Below, piece after piece: positions 1-7,090 of a DNA stretch of 8,603 nucleotides. Every line of letters starts with the position of its first letter. The stretch's first letter is position 1. Where the stretch lies: assembly GCA_019232735.1 (NCBI GenBank), contig JAFANL010000254.1, positions 1 to 8,603 on the forward strand. The letters are read 5' to 3'. The notes beneath the pieces are model-generated. The model made no database searches and had not been told where the DNA came from. It saw nothing but the letters and a program-made list of their open reading frames with translations. This DNA is from Aquitalea sp. (GTDB lineage: Bacteria; Pseudomonadota; Gammaproteobacteria; Burkholderiales; Chromobacteriaceae). The translations under genes were made by a program, and so were the position numbers.

Positions 1-1
1 C

Positions 2-541
2 GGCATTCTCAAGCGCATCAGAAAACCGGACTGGCGCGTCTCCATTGCCAGCCCCACCCCACGGGTGGAATCCATGAATGGCGTGGTGCTGGAATCCCAT
101 ATCGATCTGGCTCAAGCCTGCCAGGCCGATGCCGTTCTGGTCGGCAGTGGCATGAAAACCCGGGAGGTGGTGGCCAAGCCGGAGCTGATGGCCGAATTGC
201 GCCTCGACCCGACCCGGCAATTACTGGGAGCACAATGCTCCGGCACGCTGATTCTGGCCAGACTGGGCCTGCTGGCTGATGTTCCGGCCTGTACCGACCT
301 GACCAGCAAACCCTGGGTACAAGAGGCCGGCATCAAGGTATTGAACCAGCCATTTTTCGCCAAGGGCAATGTGGCCACGGCCGGCGGCTGCCTGGCCTCC
401 CAATACCTTGCTTTCTGGTTGCTGGCCCGGCTGGAGGGCATGGCTGCCGCACAGAGCGCCTTGCACTACGTGGCACCGGTGGGAGAGAAAGAGGAATACC
501 TGCAGCGGGCCATGCAGCAGGTCTCACCATTCCTGCCCTAG
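2..541 (+). CDS. DJ-1/PfpI family protein, 5' truncated by window start
   Basis: The reading frame is open from base 2 to the TAG at 539-541, so the gene begins upstream and only its last 179 codons are present. An ATG at 65 lies inside the conserved fold and is not taken as the start. The protein resembles the DJ-1/PfpI (class I glutamine amidotransferase-like) superfamily. The motif GAQCSG has the look of the nucleophile elbow, with Cys as the probable reactive residue, and it is followed by a helix (TLILARLGLL). A later segment, GNVATAGGCLASQYLAFWLL, matches the C-terminal part of the fold. Family members include chaperone/deglycase-like proteins, isonitrile hydratases and the sensor domains of GlxA-type regulators. 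No DNA-binding domain follows here, so this is a stand-alone enzyme-like protein of unknown substrate. It converges on the hydroxyproline operon and is probably unrelated to it. Confidence 0.75.
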   Translation, partial: GILKRIRKPDWRVSIASPTPRVESMNGVVLESHIDLAQACQADAVLVGSGMKTREVVAKPELMAELRLDPTRQLLGAQCSGTLILARLGLLADVPACTDLTSKPWVQEAGIKVLNQPFFAKGNVATAGGCLASQYLAFWLLARLEGMAAAQSALHYVAPVGEKEEYLQRAMQQVSPFLP

Positions 542-589
542 CCGATGGTGTGGCAACGGGCTGCCAGCAGGCCCGGCCTACGGCAAAGT

Positions 590-629
590 AAAAAAACAGC
601 CGGCACCCTGCACTGCAGCGGGCCGGCTG
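590..629 (-). terminator. Rho-independent terminator of the hydroxyproline operon
   Basis: An 8-bp perfect stem pairs 597-604 (cagccggc) with 622-629 (gccggctg). A second inner stem pairs ctgc at 608-611 with gcag at 615-618. On the plus strand the stem is preceded by seven A residues (590-596), so on the minus strand the GC-rich hairpin is followed by a run of seven U. This is a classic intrinsic terminator, about 50 nt past the stop of the binding-protein gene. In the plus direction there is no T-run after the stem, so it is probably not an efficient terminator for the convergent DJ-1/PfpI-like gene. Confidence 0.85.
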
Positions 630-680
630 AAGCATGAGACTGATGAGAGTACGACGGTCAAACCACCCGCAACAACGGGC

Positions 681-1829
681 TTAACGCACCACGCTTTCCA
701 CTGCCCAGGCATTGTTCTTCACCACCGACAGGGTCACCGGTGCCTTCTGCAGATTGCCGTTGGCGGTAAAGGCAAAATCAGCGGTCACCCCGCTGTAGCG
801 GATGGCCGCCAGCTTGGGCAGATACTTGGCCGGCTCCACCGACCCGGCTTGCTTCATGGCTTCGGCCACCAGCATCACGCCGTCGTAGAACTGCGGCCCC
901 AGCAGCACCACATCCTGATGGAAGCGGTCCTTGTAACGGCGCTCGAACTCCTTGCCTGCGGGGCGGGCGCTCAGAATCCCGCCCGGCACGGCGGAGTAAT
1001 GCCCGGCGGCCTCGGCACCTGCCAGCTGGATGAAGGTCGGTGTATTCAGCATGTCACCGCCCATCAGCTTGGCTTTGATACCCAGTCGTTTCAGCTGCTT
1101 GGCCATCGGGGCGGCCTGTGCATCAGCCCCGCCATAGAAGATCACTTCCGGATTGACGGCCTTGACTGCAGTCAGGATGGAGGTGAAATCGCTGGCCTTG
1201 TCAGTGGTGAATTCGCGCCGGGCCACCTTGCCGCCATTGGCGGTGACCGCCTTGACGAATTCGTCGGCAATGCCCTGGCCATACGCCGTGCGGTCGTCGA
1301 TGGCGACAATGTTCTTGGCCTTCAGCGTCTTGACGGCAAACTGGCCCAGCGCGCCACCCACCTGGCTGTCACTGCCTACCAGACGGAAAGTGGTCTTGTA
1401 GCCTTGCTGGGTATAGGCCGGGTTGGTGGATACCGACAGCTGCGGAATGCCGGCTTCGGAATAAATGCGCGAGGCTGGAATCGACACCCCGGAGTTAAAG
1501 TGACCAATGACCGCCTTGACCCCGGCATCCACCAGCCGCTGCGCCGCCTGGGTGCCGATACGCGGGTCGGCCTGGTCGTCCTCGGACACCAGTTCGAACT
1601 TGATCTTCTGCCCGCCCACCATCAGGCCCTTGGCGTTGACATCGTCAATGGCCATCTTGGTGGCATTTTCATTGTCCTTGCCATAGTGCGCCTGCGGGCC
1701 GGACAGCGGCGAGGAAAAGCCGATCTTCACCACCGTGTCGGCCTGAGCGGCGGCAATAGCAAACGGTGCCATCATGCCACCCAGTGCCACCACCCAGCTC
1801 AGGTCTGCAAACAGTTTCTTCTGTGCCAT
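681..1829 (-). CDS. LivK-type ABC transporter periplasmic substrate-binding protein
   Basis: This encodes a 382-residue periplasmic binding protein of the branched-chain amino acid (Peripla_BP_6, LivK/LivJ) type. The ATG at 1829 is chosen over an in-frame ATG 11 codons upstream (1862) because AAGGAG sits 8 nt before it. The N-terminus is a Sec signal peptide: KK near residue 4, a hydrophobic core at about 12-27, and a likely signal peptidase I site after Ala30 (AQA/DT). There is no lipobox cysteine. The mature part opens with VVKIGFSSPLSGPQAHYGKD, the usual first strand and ligand loop, and contains SVSTNPAYT, typical of the amino-acid-contacting region. It is the last gene of the operon, 102 nt after the dehydrogenase gene and ahead of the terminator. 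No LivHMGF genes are nearby, so it presumably works with a permease and ATPase encoded elsewhere. The ligand is inferred from context to be hydroxyproline or a related imino acid. Confidence 0.9.
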   Translation of the reverse strand: MAQKKLFADLSWVVALGGMMAPFAIAAAQADTVVKIGFSSPLSGPQAHYGKDNENATKMAIDDVNAKGLMVGGQKIKFELVSEDDQADPRIGTQAAQRLVDAGVKAVIGHFNSGVSIPASRIYSEAGIPQLSVSTNPAYTQQGYKTTFRLVGSDSQVGGALGQFAVKTLKAKNIVAIDDRTAYGQGIADEFVKAVTANGGKVARREFTTDKASDFTSILTAVKAVNPEVIFYGGADAQAAPMAKQLKRLGIKAKLMGGDMLNTPTFIQLAGAEAAGHYSAVPGGILSARPAGKEFERRYKDRFHQDVVLLGPQFYDGVMLVAEAMKQAGSVEPAKYLPKLAAIRYSGVTADFAFTANGNLQKAPVTLSVVKNNAWAVESVVR

Positions 1830-1894
1830 ATCACTTCTCCTTTTGATGCTGCATATATTCAAGAGAAACCACTTGGTCTCCCCTGTTACTGCTC

Positions 1895-1931
1895 TCCTGC
1901 CATTCCCGGTCTGCGCCGGCCCGTGGCAGGA
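1895..1931 (-). other. Intercistronic hairpin after the dehydrogenase stop
   Basis: A perfect 8-bp inverted repeat pairs tcctgcca (1895-1902) with tggcagga (1924-1931), with a 21-nt GC-rich loop that can form further internal pairs (ccgg/ccgg). It begins directly after the TGA of the dehydrogenase gene (1934-1932). No U-run follows on the minus strand, so it is not a canonical terminator. It could stabilise or block decay of the mRNA end, or act as a weak attenuator. Either would let the binding-protein gene be expressed at a different level from the enzymes. The role is inference; the repeat is seen directly. Confidence 0.45.
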
Positions 1932-3194
1932 TCAAAAACGAGACATCCGGTACGGTTGCATGTCCAGCGTCGGCGTTTTGCCCTGCAACATGTCACTGAG
2001 CAAGACGGCGGTGGTGGCAGCCAGGGTCAGGCCCAGGTGGCCGTGCCCGGTGGCAAACCACAGCCCGGGTTGCTGCTGCGCCGAGCCAATGATGGGCAGG
2101 GTATCGGGCAGCGAGGGGCGATTGCCCATCCACACCGTCATGCCCTCGGTGGAAAAATCCCCCACGATGCGGCGTGCCTTGTCCAGCAGGATATGCGCCC
2201 GCCGCCAGTCCGGTGCCGCATCGCGATGCGCCAGTTCCACCGTGCCAGCCAGCCGCAGGCCGCCATTCGCCATCGGCAGGATGACAAAGCTCTCGCTGGC
2301 ACACTGGATGAAGTGATGCAGTTTCACCCCGGCCATGGGCAGGTTGACGTGATAACCGCGTTCGCTTTCCAGCGGAATACGGTATTGGTGCTGACGGGCA
2401 AAACGGTCGCTCCACACGCCACAGGCAATCACCACGGCGGCGGCATGCAGCTGACCATGGCTGGCGGTTTCCACCCCGCAAGTACGCCCATCCTGTTGCA
2501 GCGTGGCCAGCACCTCGTCCTGCACAAAACGCCCTCCCTCGCGGATGAAGGCATCGAACAAGCCCCGACTGAATAGATAAGGGTCGTCCACATGCGACCA
2601 GGCCGGCACCTGGACCGCGCATTGCCATTCCTCGGCCAGCAAGGGTTCGCGTTCCAGCAGCTCATTGCGGGACAGCGCCTGCCATTGCACGCCGTGACGA
2701 CGCTTTTCCTCCCAGGCCGGCAGGGCGGCGTCGAATTCCTGCTGATTGCGATACAACGTCAGGTTGCCGTGCCGTCGCCACAAGTGCGCCAGTCCGGCCC
2801 GCTCGATCAGCGCGGCATAATCGGTATTGACCCGGCCCAGCAGCGCGGACAGATCACGTGTCAGTGTTGCAACCCGACTTGGCCGGCTGGCGGCAAGAAA
2901 GCGCAGCAACCAGGGAGCCAATGTAGGCAGATAGCGCCAGCGCAGGGCCAGTGGCCCCAATGGGTCCAGCATCCAGCCCGGCACTTTGCGCAGCACGCCC
3001 GGTTCGGCCAGCGGGATCACATCGCTGATGGCAAAGGCACCGGCATTGCCATAACTGGTTTCCATGGCCGGTTCGCCACGGTCCAGCAGCGTGACGCCAA
3101 AGCCTGCCAGCCGCAGTTGCAGGGCAATGGCAATGCCCACCACGCCTGCCCCCACCACGATGACGTTTTCACCCGGCGCAAGAGCTTGTGCCAT
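1932..3194 (-). CDS. hypO: FAD-dependent D-hydroxyproline dehydrogenase (DadA-like)
   Basis: This is a 420-residue D-amino acid oxidase/DadA-family flavoprotein. The FAD-binding Rossmann motif is at the N-terminus: IVVGAGVVG with GxGxxG at residues 15-20, followed by Asp38 at the end of the second strand (LLDRG). The C-terminus carries the second FAD signature, RPSLPDTLPIIG followed by GLWFATGHGHLGLT. In this context it should oxidise cis-4-hydroxy-D-proline to Delta1-pyrroline-4-hydroxy-2-carboxylate, passing electrons to the respiratory chain rather than to O2. It is a single polypeptide; no small electron-transfer subunits lie beside it, so it is unlike the hetero-oligomeric D-hydroxyproline dehydrogenases known in some pseudomonads. 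The ATG at 3194 has GGGAGG about 8 nt upstream, and only 3 bp separate it from the aldehyde dehydrogenase stop, implying tight co-translation. The symbol follows Sinorhizobium usage. A general D-amino acid dehydrogenase is the alternative; the operon makes the specific call likely. Confidence 0.88.
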   Translation of the reverse strand: MAQALAPGENVIVVGAGVVGIAIALQLRLAGFGVTLLDRGEPAMETSYGNAGAFAISDVIPLAEPGVLRKVPGWMLDPLGPLALRWRYLPTLAPWLLRFLAASRPSRVATLTRDLSALLGRVNTDYAALIERAGLAHLWRRHGNLTLYRNQQEFDAALPAWEEKRRHGVQWQALSRNELLEREPLLAEEWQCAVQVPAWSHVDDPYLFSRGLFDAFIREGGRFVQDEVLATLQQDGRTCGVETASHGQLHAAAVVIACGVWSDRFARQHQYRIPLESERGYHVNLPMAGVKLHHFIQCASESFVILPMANGGLRLAGTVELAHRDAAPDWRRAHILLDKARRIVGDFSTEGMTVWMGNRPSLPDTLPIIGSAQQQPGLWFATGHGHLGLTLAATTAVLLSDMLQGKTPTLDMQPYRMSRF

Positions 3195-3197
3195 GGC

Positions 3198-4769
3198 TCA
3201 GGCCTCCCGCTGTCCATTGAGCAGGCGACGCAGCGCCAGCGGATTGCCATGCTGCAAGGCAGTCGGCAGCAAGGCGTCGGGCAGGTCCTGATAGCACACC
3301 GGTCGCAGGAAACGCTGGATGGCCGCCGTCCCCACCGAGGTGCTGCGGGTGTCGGACGTAGCCGGGAACGGCCCGCCATGCACCATGGCATCACACACTT
3401 CCACCCCGGTAGGCCAGCCATTCACCAGAATGCGGCCAGCCTTGCGCTCCAGCACCGGCAGCAGGCTGCGGGCCAGGGCGATATCGGCATCGTCCAGCTG
3501 CAGCGTGGCGGTGAGCTGGCCCTCCAGCGCCTCGGCCAGCTGCTGGATTTCCTGCACATCGGCACACTGCACGATCAACGCAGCCGCACCGAACATCTCG
3601 CCCTGCAAGGCCGGGTTGAGCAGAAACTCCCGCGCCGTGCTGACAAACAGCCGGCCCTGGCACTGATTGGGCCCCTCGGGATTCAAGCCGGCCGCCACCT
3701 GCCGGGCATGGCCGGACAGGGTATCCACCGCCGACTGGTAGGCCGCGGCGATGCCCGGGGTCAGCATGGTTTGCGCACGGCTCTGCTGCAAGGTGGCTGC
3801 CGCCGTGGCAATAAAATCGTCCAGCTCCGGCCCTTGCAGGCCAATCAACAAACCGGGATTGGTACAAAACTGCCCCGCCCCCAGCGTCAGCGAACTGACA
3901 AAGCCCTGCGCCAATGCCGCTGCACGCGCCTGCAGTGCTGCCGGCAGCAGAAACACCGGATTGATGGCGCTCATCTCGGCATACACCGGAATCGGCTCCG
4001 GCCGGTTTTGCGCGGTCCGGCACAAGGCCAGCCCACCTGCACGGGAGCCGGTAAACCCCACCGCCTTGATGCGCGGATCGCTCACCAGCGCATTGCCCAG
4101 CTCGCGGCCACTGCCAAACAGCAGGGCAAACACCCCGGCCGGTAGCCCGCAGCGGGCGATGGCACGTACCACGGCCTGGCCTATCAGTTCGCTGGTGCCG
4201 GGATGGGCGCCATGCGCCTTGACGATGACCGGGCAACCGGCCGCCAGCGCCGAGGCGGTATCACCACCAGCCACCGAGAAGGCCAGCGGGAAATTGCTGG
4301 CCCCGAATACCGCCACCGGCCCCAGCGGAATATGACGCTGGCGCAGGTCGGCACGCGGCAGCGGCTGGCGCTCCGGCTGGGCCTGGTCTACTCGCACATC
4401 CAGCCATTCGCCGGCACGCACGGTGCGGGCAAAAGTACGCAGCTGGCCGCAGGTACGGCCACGCTCACCTTGCAGGCGTGCCAGCGGCAGGCCGGTTTCC
4501 GCCATGGCCCGCGCGATCAAACCATCGCCCAACGCCTCGATTTCCTCGGCAATGGCTTCCAGAAACTGCGCCCGTTGTGACAGCGTGGTTTCCCGATAAT
4601 TGTCAAAGGCCGCCCAGGCCAGTGCGCAGGCCTGCCCGAGCTGTTCCTGATCGCCACCGGCATAGGCTGGCTCCAGTGTCTGATTGGTGGCTGGATCAAT
4701 GGCGGCAATCAGCGCCTGGCTGCCCGCCACGGCCTGGCCGCCGATCAGCATTCTGCCTGTCAGATTCAT
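3198..4769 (-). CDS. hypH: 2-oxoglutarate semialdehyde dehydrogenase, NAD(P)+
   Basis: This 523-residue aldehyde dehydrogenase oxidises 2-oxoglutarate (alpha-ketoglutarate) semialdehyde to 2-oxoglutarate, the last step of the pathway. The catalytic cysteine is Cys302 in [10 protein letters not shown] and the general base is Glu265 in [11 protein letters not shown]. The cofactor region includes [20 protein letters not shown] and GFTGSRAGG. The C-terminal stretch [18 protein letters not shown] followed by [17 protein letters not shown] is typical of the KGSADH subgroup found in hydroxyproline, arabinose and glucarate pathways, and the length fits that subgroup. The ATG at 4769 is preferred to an in-frame ATG at 4862: AGGAAACC lies just upstream of 4769, homology begins at [12 protein letters not shown], and the 31-residue extension looks non-conserved. 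It follows the deaminase gene after 97 nt and precedes the dehydrogenase by 3 nt. The symbol follows Sinorhizobium naming. Confidence 0.93.
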   Translation of the reverse strand: MNLTGRMLIGGQAVAGSQALIAAIDPATNQTLEPAYAGGDQEQLGQACALAWAAFDNYRETTLSQRAQFLEAIAEEIEALGDGLIARAMAETGLPLARLQGERGRTCGQLRTFARTVRAGEWLDVRVDQAQPERQPLPRADLRQRHIPLGPVAVFGASNFPLAFSVAGGDTASALAAGCPVIVKAHGAHPGTSELIGQAVVRAIARCGLPAGVFALLFGSGRELGNALVSDPRIKAVGFTGSRAGGLALCRTAQNRPEPIPVYAEMSAINPVFLLPAALQARAAALAQGFVSSLTLGAGQFCTNPGLLIGLQGPELDDFIATAAATLQQSRAQTMLTPGIAAAYQSAVDTLSGHARQVAAGLNPEGPNQCQGRLFVSTAREFLLNPALQGEMFGAAALIVQCADVQEIQQLAEALEGQLTATLQLDDADIALARSLLPVLERKAGRILVNGWPTGVEVCDAMVHGGPFPATSDTRSTSVGTAAIQRFLRPVCYQDLPDALLPTALQHGNPLALRRLLNGQREA

Positions 4770-4827
4770 AAGGTTTCCTGCACCTTGGATTGCTGCATCT
4801 TCACTTGCTGCAAATGGGGTAAGTCCG

Positions 4828-4846
4828 GCCACGCAGCTGGCGTGGC
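4828..4846 (-). other. Small hairpin between deaminase and aldehyde dehydrogenase genes
   Basis: A perfect 7-bp inverted repeat pairs gccacgc (4828-4834) with gcgtggc (4840-4846) around a 5-nt loop. It lies in the 97-nt gap, 58 nt upstream of the aldehyde dehydrogenase start. No U-run follows on either strand, so it is not an intrinsic terminator. It could influence mRNA processing or stability between the two cistrons. Its function is unproven, and a GC-rich genome yields some such hairpins by chance. Confidence 0.35.
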
Positions 4847-4866
4847 GCGGGTGTTCAGTCACAGAC

Positions 4867-5814
4867 TCAGTCCGCGTTCAGCCCGGCCGACCAGGCGGCA
4901 TACCACGCGCGGAACAGCGCGTACTGGGTTTCGGCATAACGACGCTGGGCGTCGCTCAGCACATCGGTTTCGTTGAAATGCAGGCTGTATTCCTTGTCAC
5001 CGTTCAGCACCATCAGGTGCTTGTAATACAGCACCAGATCGCAGCCCTCATCGAAGGAGGACAGCACCGCCAGCGCGGATTCCAGCTCGCCGGCCAGGCG
5101 GCGGGCGGTGGCGTCGCCATTGGCGGCCGCCTTGCTCAGCGCCACCAGTTGCAGCACTTCACGCGGCAAGGCATTGCCGATGCCGGTAATGGCGCCGGTG
5201 GCATTGCAGTTGACGAAGCCATGCACCACCTGGGTATCCACCCCCACCATCAAGGTGACGGCATCATCCTGCGAGGTGATGTGCTCGGCGGCATAGCGCA
5301 TGTCGGCGGCGCCACCGAATTCCTTGAAACCGATCAGGTTGGGATAGCTGCGGCGCAGTTCGAAGAACAGGTCGGCGCGGGTGGCAAAACCGTAGTAAGG
5401 GCTGTTGTAGATGACGGACGGCAGATTGGGCGCGGCGGCCAGGATGGCGGAAAAATGGGCTTTCTGCGCTGCAGGGGAGGCACCACGCGACAGCACACGC
5501 GGAATCACCATCAGGCCATGCGCGCCAACGCGGGCGGCATGGGCCGCGTGCGACACCGCCTCGCGGGTATTCACCGCGCCGGTACCGACAATGGTGGGCA
5601 CGCCGGCGGCCACCAGACGGGCCACGCCTTCCTGGCGTTCGGCCTCGGTCAGCAAGGGCCAGTCGCCCATGGAGCCGCAATACACCACGGCGCTCATGCC
5701 GGCGGCGATCAGTTGCTGGCCCTTGGCCACCAGCGCGTCAAAGTCCGGCTTGCGCTCGGCGGTACACGGGGTCATCAGGGCGGGGATGCAACCGGTGAAG
5801 ATGTTGTCGCTCAT
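4867..5814 (-). CDS. hypD: Delta1-pyrroline-4-hydroxy-2-carboxylate deaminase (DHDPS family)
   Basis: This 315-residue (beta/alpha)8-barrel protein belongs to the dihydrodipicolinate synthase/N-acetylneuraminate lyase family. The Schiff-base lysine is Lys164 in LIGFKEFGG, and the conserved tyrosine is Tyr136 in IYNSPYYG. The usual GTTGE loop is replaced by [11 protein letters not shown] (residues 46-56), a form I associate with the hydroxyproline-pathway deaminases rather than with DapA. The enzyme deaminates and opens Delta1-pyrroline-4-hydroxy-2-carboxylate to 2-oxoglutarate semialdehyde plus ammonia, feeding the next gene's product. The ATG at 5814 is well supported by AAGGAG 8 nt upstream; an in-frame ATG at 5889 would add 25 residues (rich in His, Arg and Pro) and overlap the epimerase stop, so it is rejected. 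It sits 62 nt after the epimerase gene. The symbol follows Sinorhizobium naming. Confidence 0.92.
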   Translation of the reverse strand: MSDNIFTGCIPALMTPCTAERKPDFDALVAKGQQLIAAGMSAVVYCGSMGDWPLLTEAERQEGVARLVAAGVPTIVGTGAVNTREAVSHAAHAARVGAHGLMVIPRVLSRGASPAAQKAHFSAILAAAPNLPSVIYNSPYYGFATRADLFFELRRSYPNLIGFKEFGGAADMRYAAEHITSQDDAVTLMVGVDTQVVHGFVNCNATGAITGIGNALPREVLQLVALSKAAANGDATARRLAGELESALAVLSSFDEGCDLVLYYKHLMVLNGDKEYSLHFNETDVLSDAQRRYAETQYALFRAWYAAWSAGLNAD

Positions 5815-5876
5815 TGTTTTGCTCCTTGCATATCTATGTGTGTGTATGGGGGGATGTCTGTGTAAGGCGTGCGGGC

Positions 5877-6800
5877 TCAGATGCCCCACGCGAAGGGGTC
5901 TTGCTCATCAATCAGCAAGGTGCCGCTGGCGGTGACATGGGCGCGGCCGGTAATGAAGGGGCGGATGAAATCCCCCTCCCGCTGGTAATGGCCGATGAAC
6001 CGGCTGCCGGTAATGCCTGCCTGCACCCATTCTTCGCCTTCGGCCAGCTTGCCGTCGGCAGCCAGGCAGGCCAGCTTGGCACTGGTGCCGGTACCGCAAG
6101 GCGAACGGTCATAGGCCTTGCCCGGGCACATGACAAAGTTGCGGCTGTCGGCCTGCTCATCGTCGGCAAACAGTTCCACATGGTCGATCAGCGCACCGTC
6201 GGCCCCGGTAATGCCCTGCGCTTCCAGCGCCTTGAGCATGGCCCAGGTGAAGGCGGTCAGCGCTTCCACATTGGCCATTTCCAGCCTCATGCCGTGCTCG
6301 GACACCAGGAAAAACCAGTTGCCACCCCAGGCGATGTCACCGTGAAACACGCCATAACCGGGCACTTCCACCGCCACCTGCTGGCGGTAGCGGTAGGCCG
6401 GCACATTGCCCAGCGTGACCGCGCCGTCGGCGTGCAGGGTGGCGCTGACCGGGCCGACCGGGGTGTCGATCTTGTGTACGCCGGGCTGGATATGCCCCAG
6501 ATGATGCAGCGAGGCAATCAGGCCGATGGTGCCGTGACCGCACATGCCCAGATAGCCGGTGTTGTTGAAGAAGATCACCCCGCACGTGGCATCCGGCGAA
6601 ACCGGGGCGCAATACAAGGCCCCCACCAGTACTTCGCTGCCACGCGGTTCCAGCAGGCAGGCACGCCGCCACTGGTCGTGCTGCTCGCGCAGTGCATTGC
6701 GCTGCTCGACCATGCTGCCGCTCAGCGCGGGAAAACCTTTCATCACCAGGCGGGTGGGTTCGCCCCCGGTGTGGGAATCGATGATGTGTATCTGTTTCAT
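5877..6800 (-). CDS. hypRE: 4-hydroxyproline 2-epimerase (proline racemase family)
   Basis: This 307-residue member of the proline racemase superfamily inverts trans-4-hydroxy-L-proline to cis-4-hydroxy-D-proline without a cofactor, the entry step of the pathway. Both catalytic cysteines are present: Cys87 in GMCGHGTIG and Cys235 in [12 protein letters not shown]. Trans-3-hydroxyproline dehydratases carry Thr in place of the second Cys, so that activity is unlikely. The N-terminus ([19 protein letters not shown]) matches the family start exactly, which fixes the ATG at 6800 and excludes a 45-residue extension from 6935. The Shine-Dalgarno is modest (GGACAGG just upstream). It is the first gene of the operon and is transcribed away from the PAS-AraC regulator. 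Plain proline racemase is the main alternative; the downstream enzymes favour the hydroxyproline role. Confidence 0.94.
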   Translation of the reverse strand: MKQIHIIDSHTGGEPTRLVMKGFPALSGSMVEQRNALREQHDQWRRACLLEPRGSEVLVGALYCAPVSPDATCGVIFFNNTGYLGMCGHGTIGLIASLHHLGHIQPGVHKIDTPVGPVSATLHADGAVTLGNVPAYRYRQQVAVEVPGYGVFHGDIAWGGNWFFLVSEHGMRLEMANVEALTAFTWAMLKALEAQGITGADGALIDHVELFADDEQADSRNFVMCPGKAYDRSPCGTGTSAKLACLAADGKLAEGEEWVQAGITGSRFIGHYQREGDFIRPFITGRAHVTASGTLLIDEQDPFAWGI

Positions 6801-6848
6801 TCGCCTGTCCAGTTTGCAAAACCGCAAATGACGGCTGGCGGCAGATGC

Positions 6849-6898
6849 GCAATGGAAAGGCAGAGTGGAAACCCCATACAGAGCCTTGATTCCATTGC
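6849..6898. promoter_or_regulatory. Candidate operator: inverted repeat gcaatggaa / ttccattgc
   Basis: Two perfect 9-bp inverted arms lie at 6849-6857 and 6890-6898, separated by 32 bp, 49-98 bp upstream of the epimerase start. With a 2-nt gap the match extends to gatgc(gc)aatggaa against ttccattgcatc. The centre-to-centre arm distance is 41 bp, about four helical turns, which would place both arms on the same DNA face. The left arm shares the 10-mer TGCGCAATGG with the palindrome at 7113-7126. This is a plausible binding site for the divergent AraC-type regulator; a leader hairpin in the operon mRNA is the alternative. Confidence 0.45.
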
Positions 6899-6963
6899 AT
6901 CTTCGCACCTGATCCGTCTTTGTCGGCACCTGCATAGAATGGCTTTATTGCGGCCAGGAATCT

Positions 6964-6978
6964 TGATGGTTATCATCA
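6964..6978. promoter_or_regulatory. Short inverted repeat tgatg-N5-catca
   Basis: Arms tgatg (6964-6968) and catca (6974-6978) flank gttat in the middle of the divergent region. The dyad has the size of a small operator half-site pair. It is short enough to arise by chance, and nothing else in the window repeats it clearly. Confidence 0.25.
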
Positions 6979-7090
6979 GCGACGATGACGAAATCGGCAC
7001 AATTGCCGTTTTCAGACCCCAAACCGCTACATCGACGCACAAGCAGCATGGTGGCCGAACACGGATCGGCAAGAGGACGGGAGACAGGCA

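Larger units (their letters stand above)
6801..7090. promoter_or_regulatory. Divergent control region between operon and regulator
   Basis: These 290 bp without a gene must hold the promoters for the epimerase operon (leftward) and the regulator (rightward). I found no strong sigma-70 match. A weak rightward candidate is ttgtcg (6920-6925), a 17-nt spacer and ctttat (6943-6948). The region holds several inverted repeats: tttgc/gcaaa at 6813-6828, gcaatggaa/ttccattgc at 6849-6898, and tgatg/catca at 6964-6978. The regulator's ribosome site is GGGAG just upstream of 7091. That promoters lie here is a safe inference from the divergent layout; their exact positions are not resolved. Confidence 0.6.

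Noticed and set aside
369..2576. Long plus-strand open frame (735 codons) over the binding-protein and dehydrogenase genes
   Set aside because: Its translation is His-, Gly- and Gln-rich with no recognisable domain and lies antisense to two well-supported genes; such frames are common in GC-rich DNA.
2592..4145. Plus-strand open frame of 517 codons opposite the dehydrogenase genes
   Set aside because: Antisense shadow with low-complexity Gln/Arg/His composition, no Shine-Dalgarno and no domain.
4770..4862. Upstream ATG giving the aldehyde dehydrogenase a 31-residue N-terminal extension
   Set aside because: A good Shine-Dalgarno and the start of homology are at 4769; the extension has no targeting-signal character.
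5837..5845. Short TG dinucleotide run in the epimerase-deaminase gap
   Set aside because: Only four and a half units, outside coding sequence and just upstream of the ribosome site; too short to argue for phase variation.
6939..6956. GG-N10-GC spacing resembling a sigma-54 promoter (on both strands)
   Set aside because: Only part of the TGGC...TTGC consensus matches, and the adjacent regulator is AraC-type rather than a sigma-54 activator.
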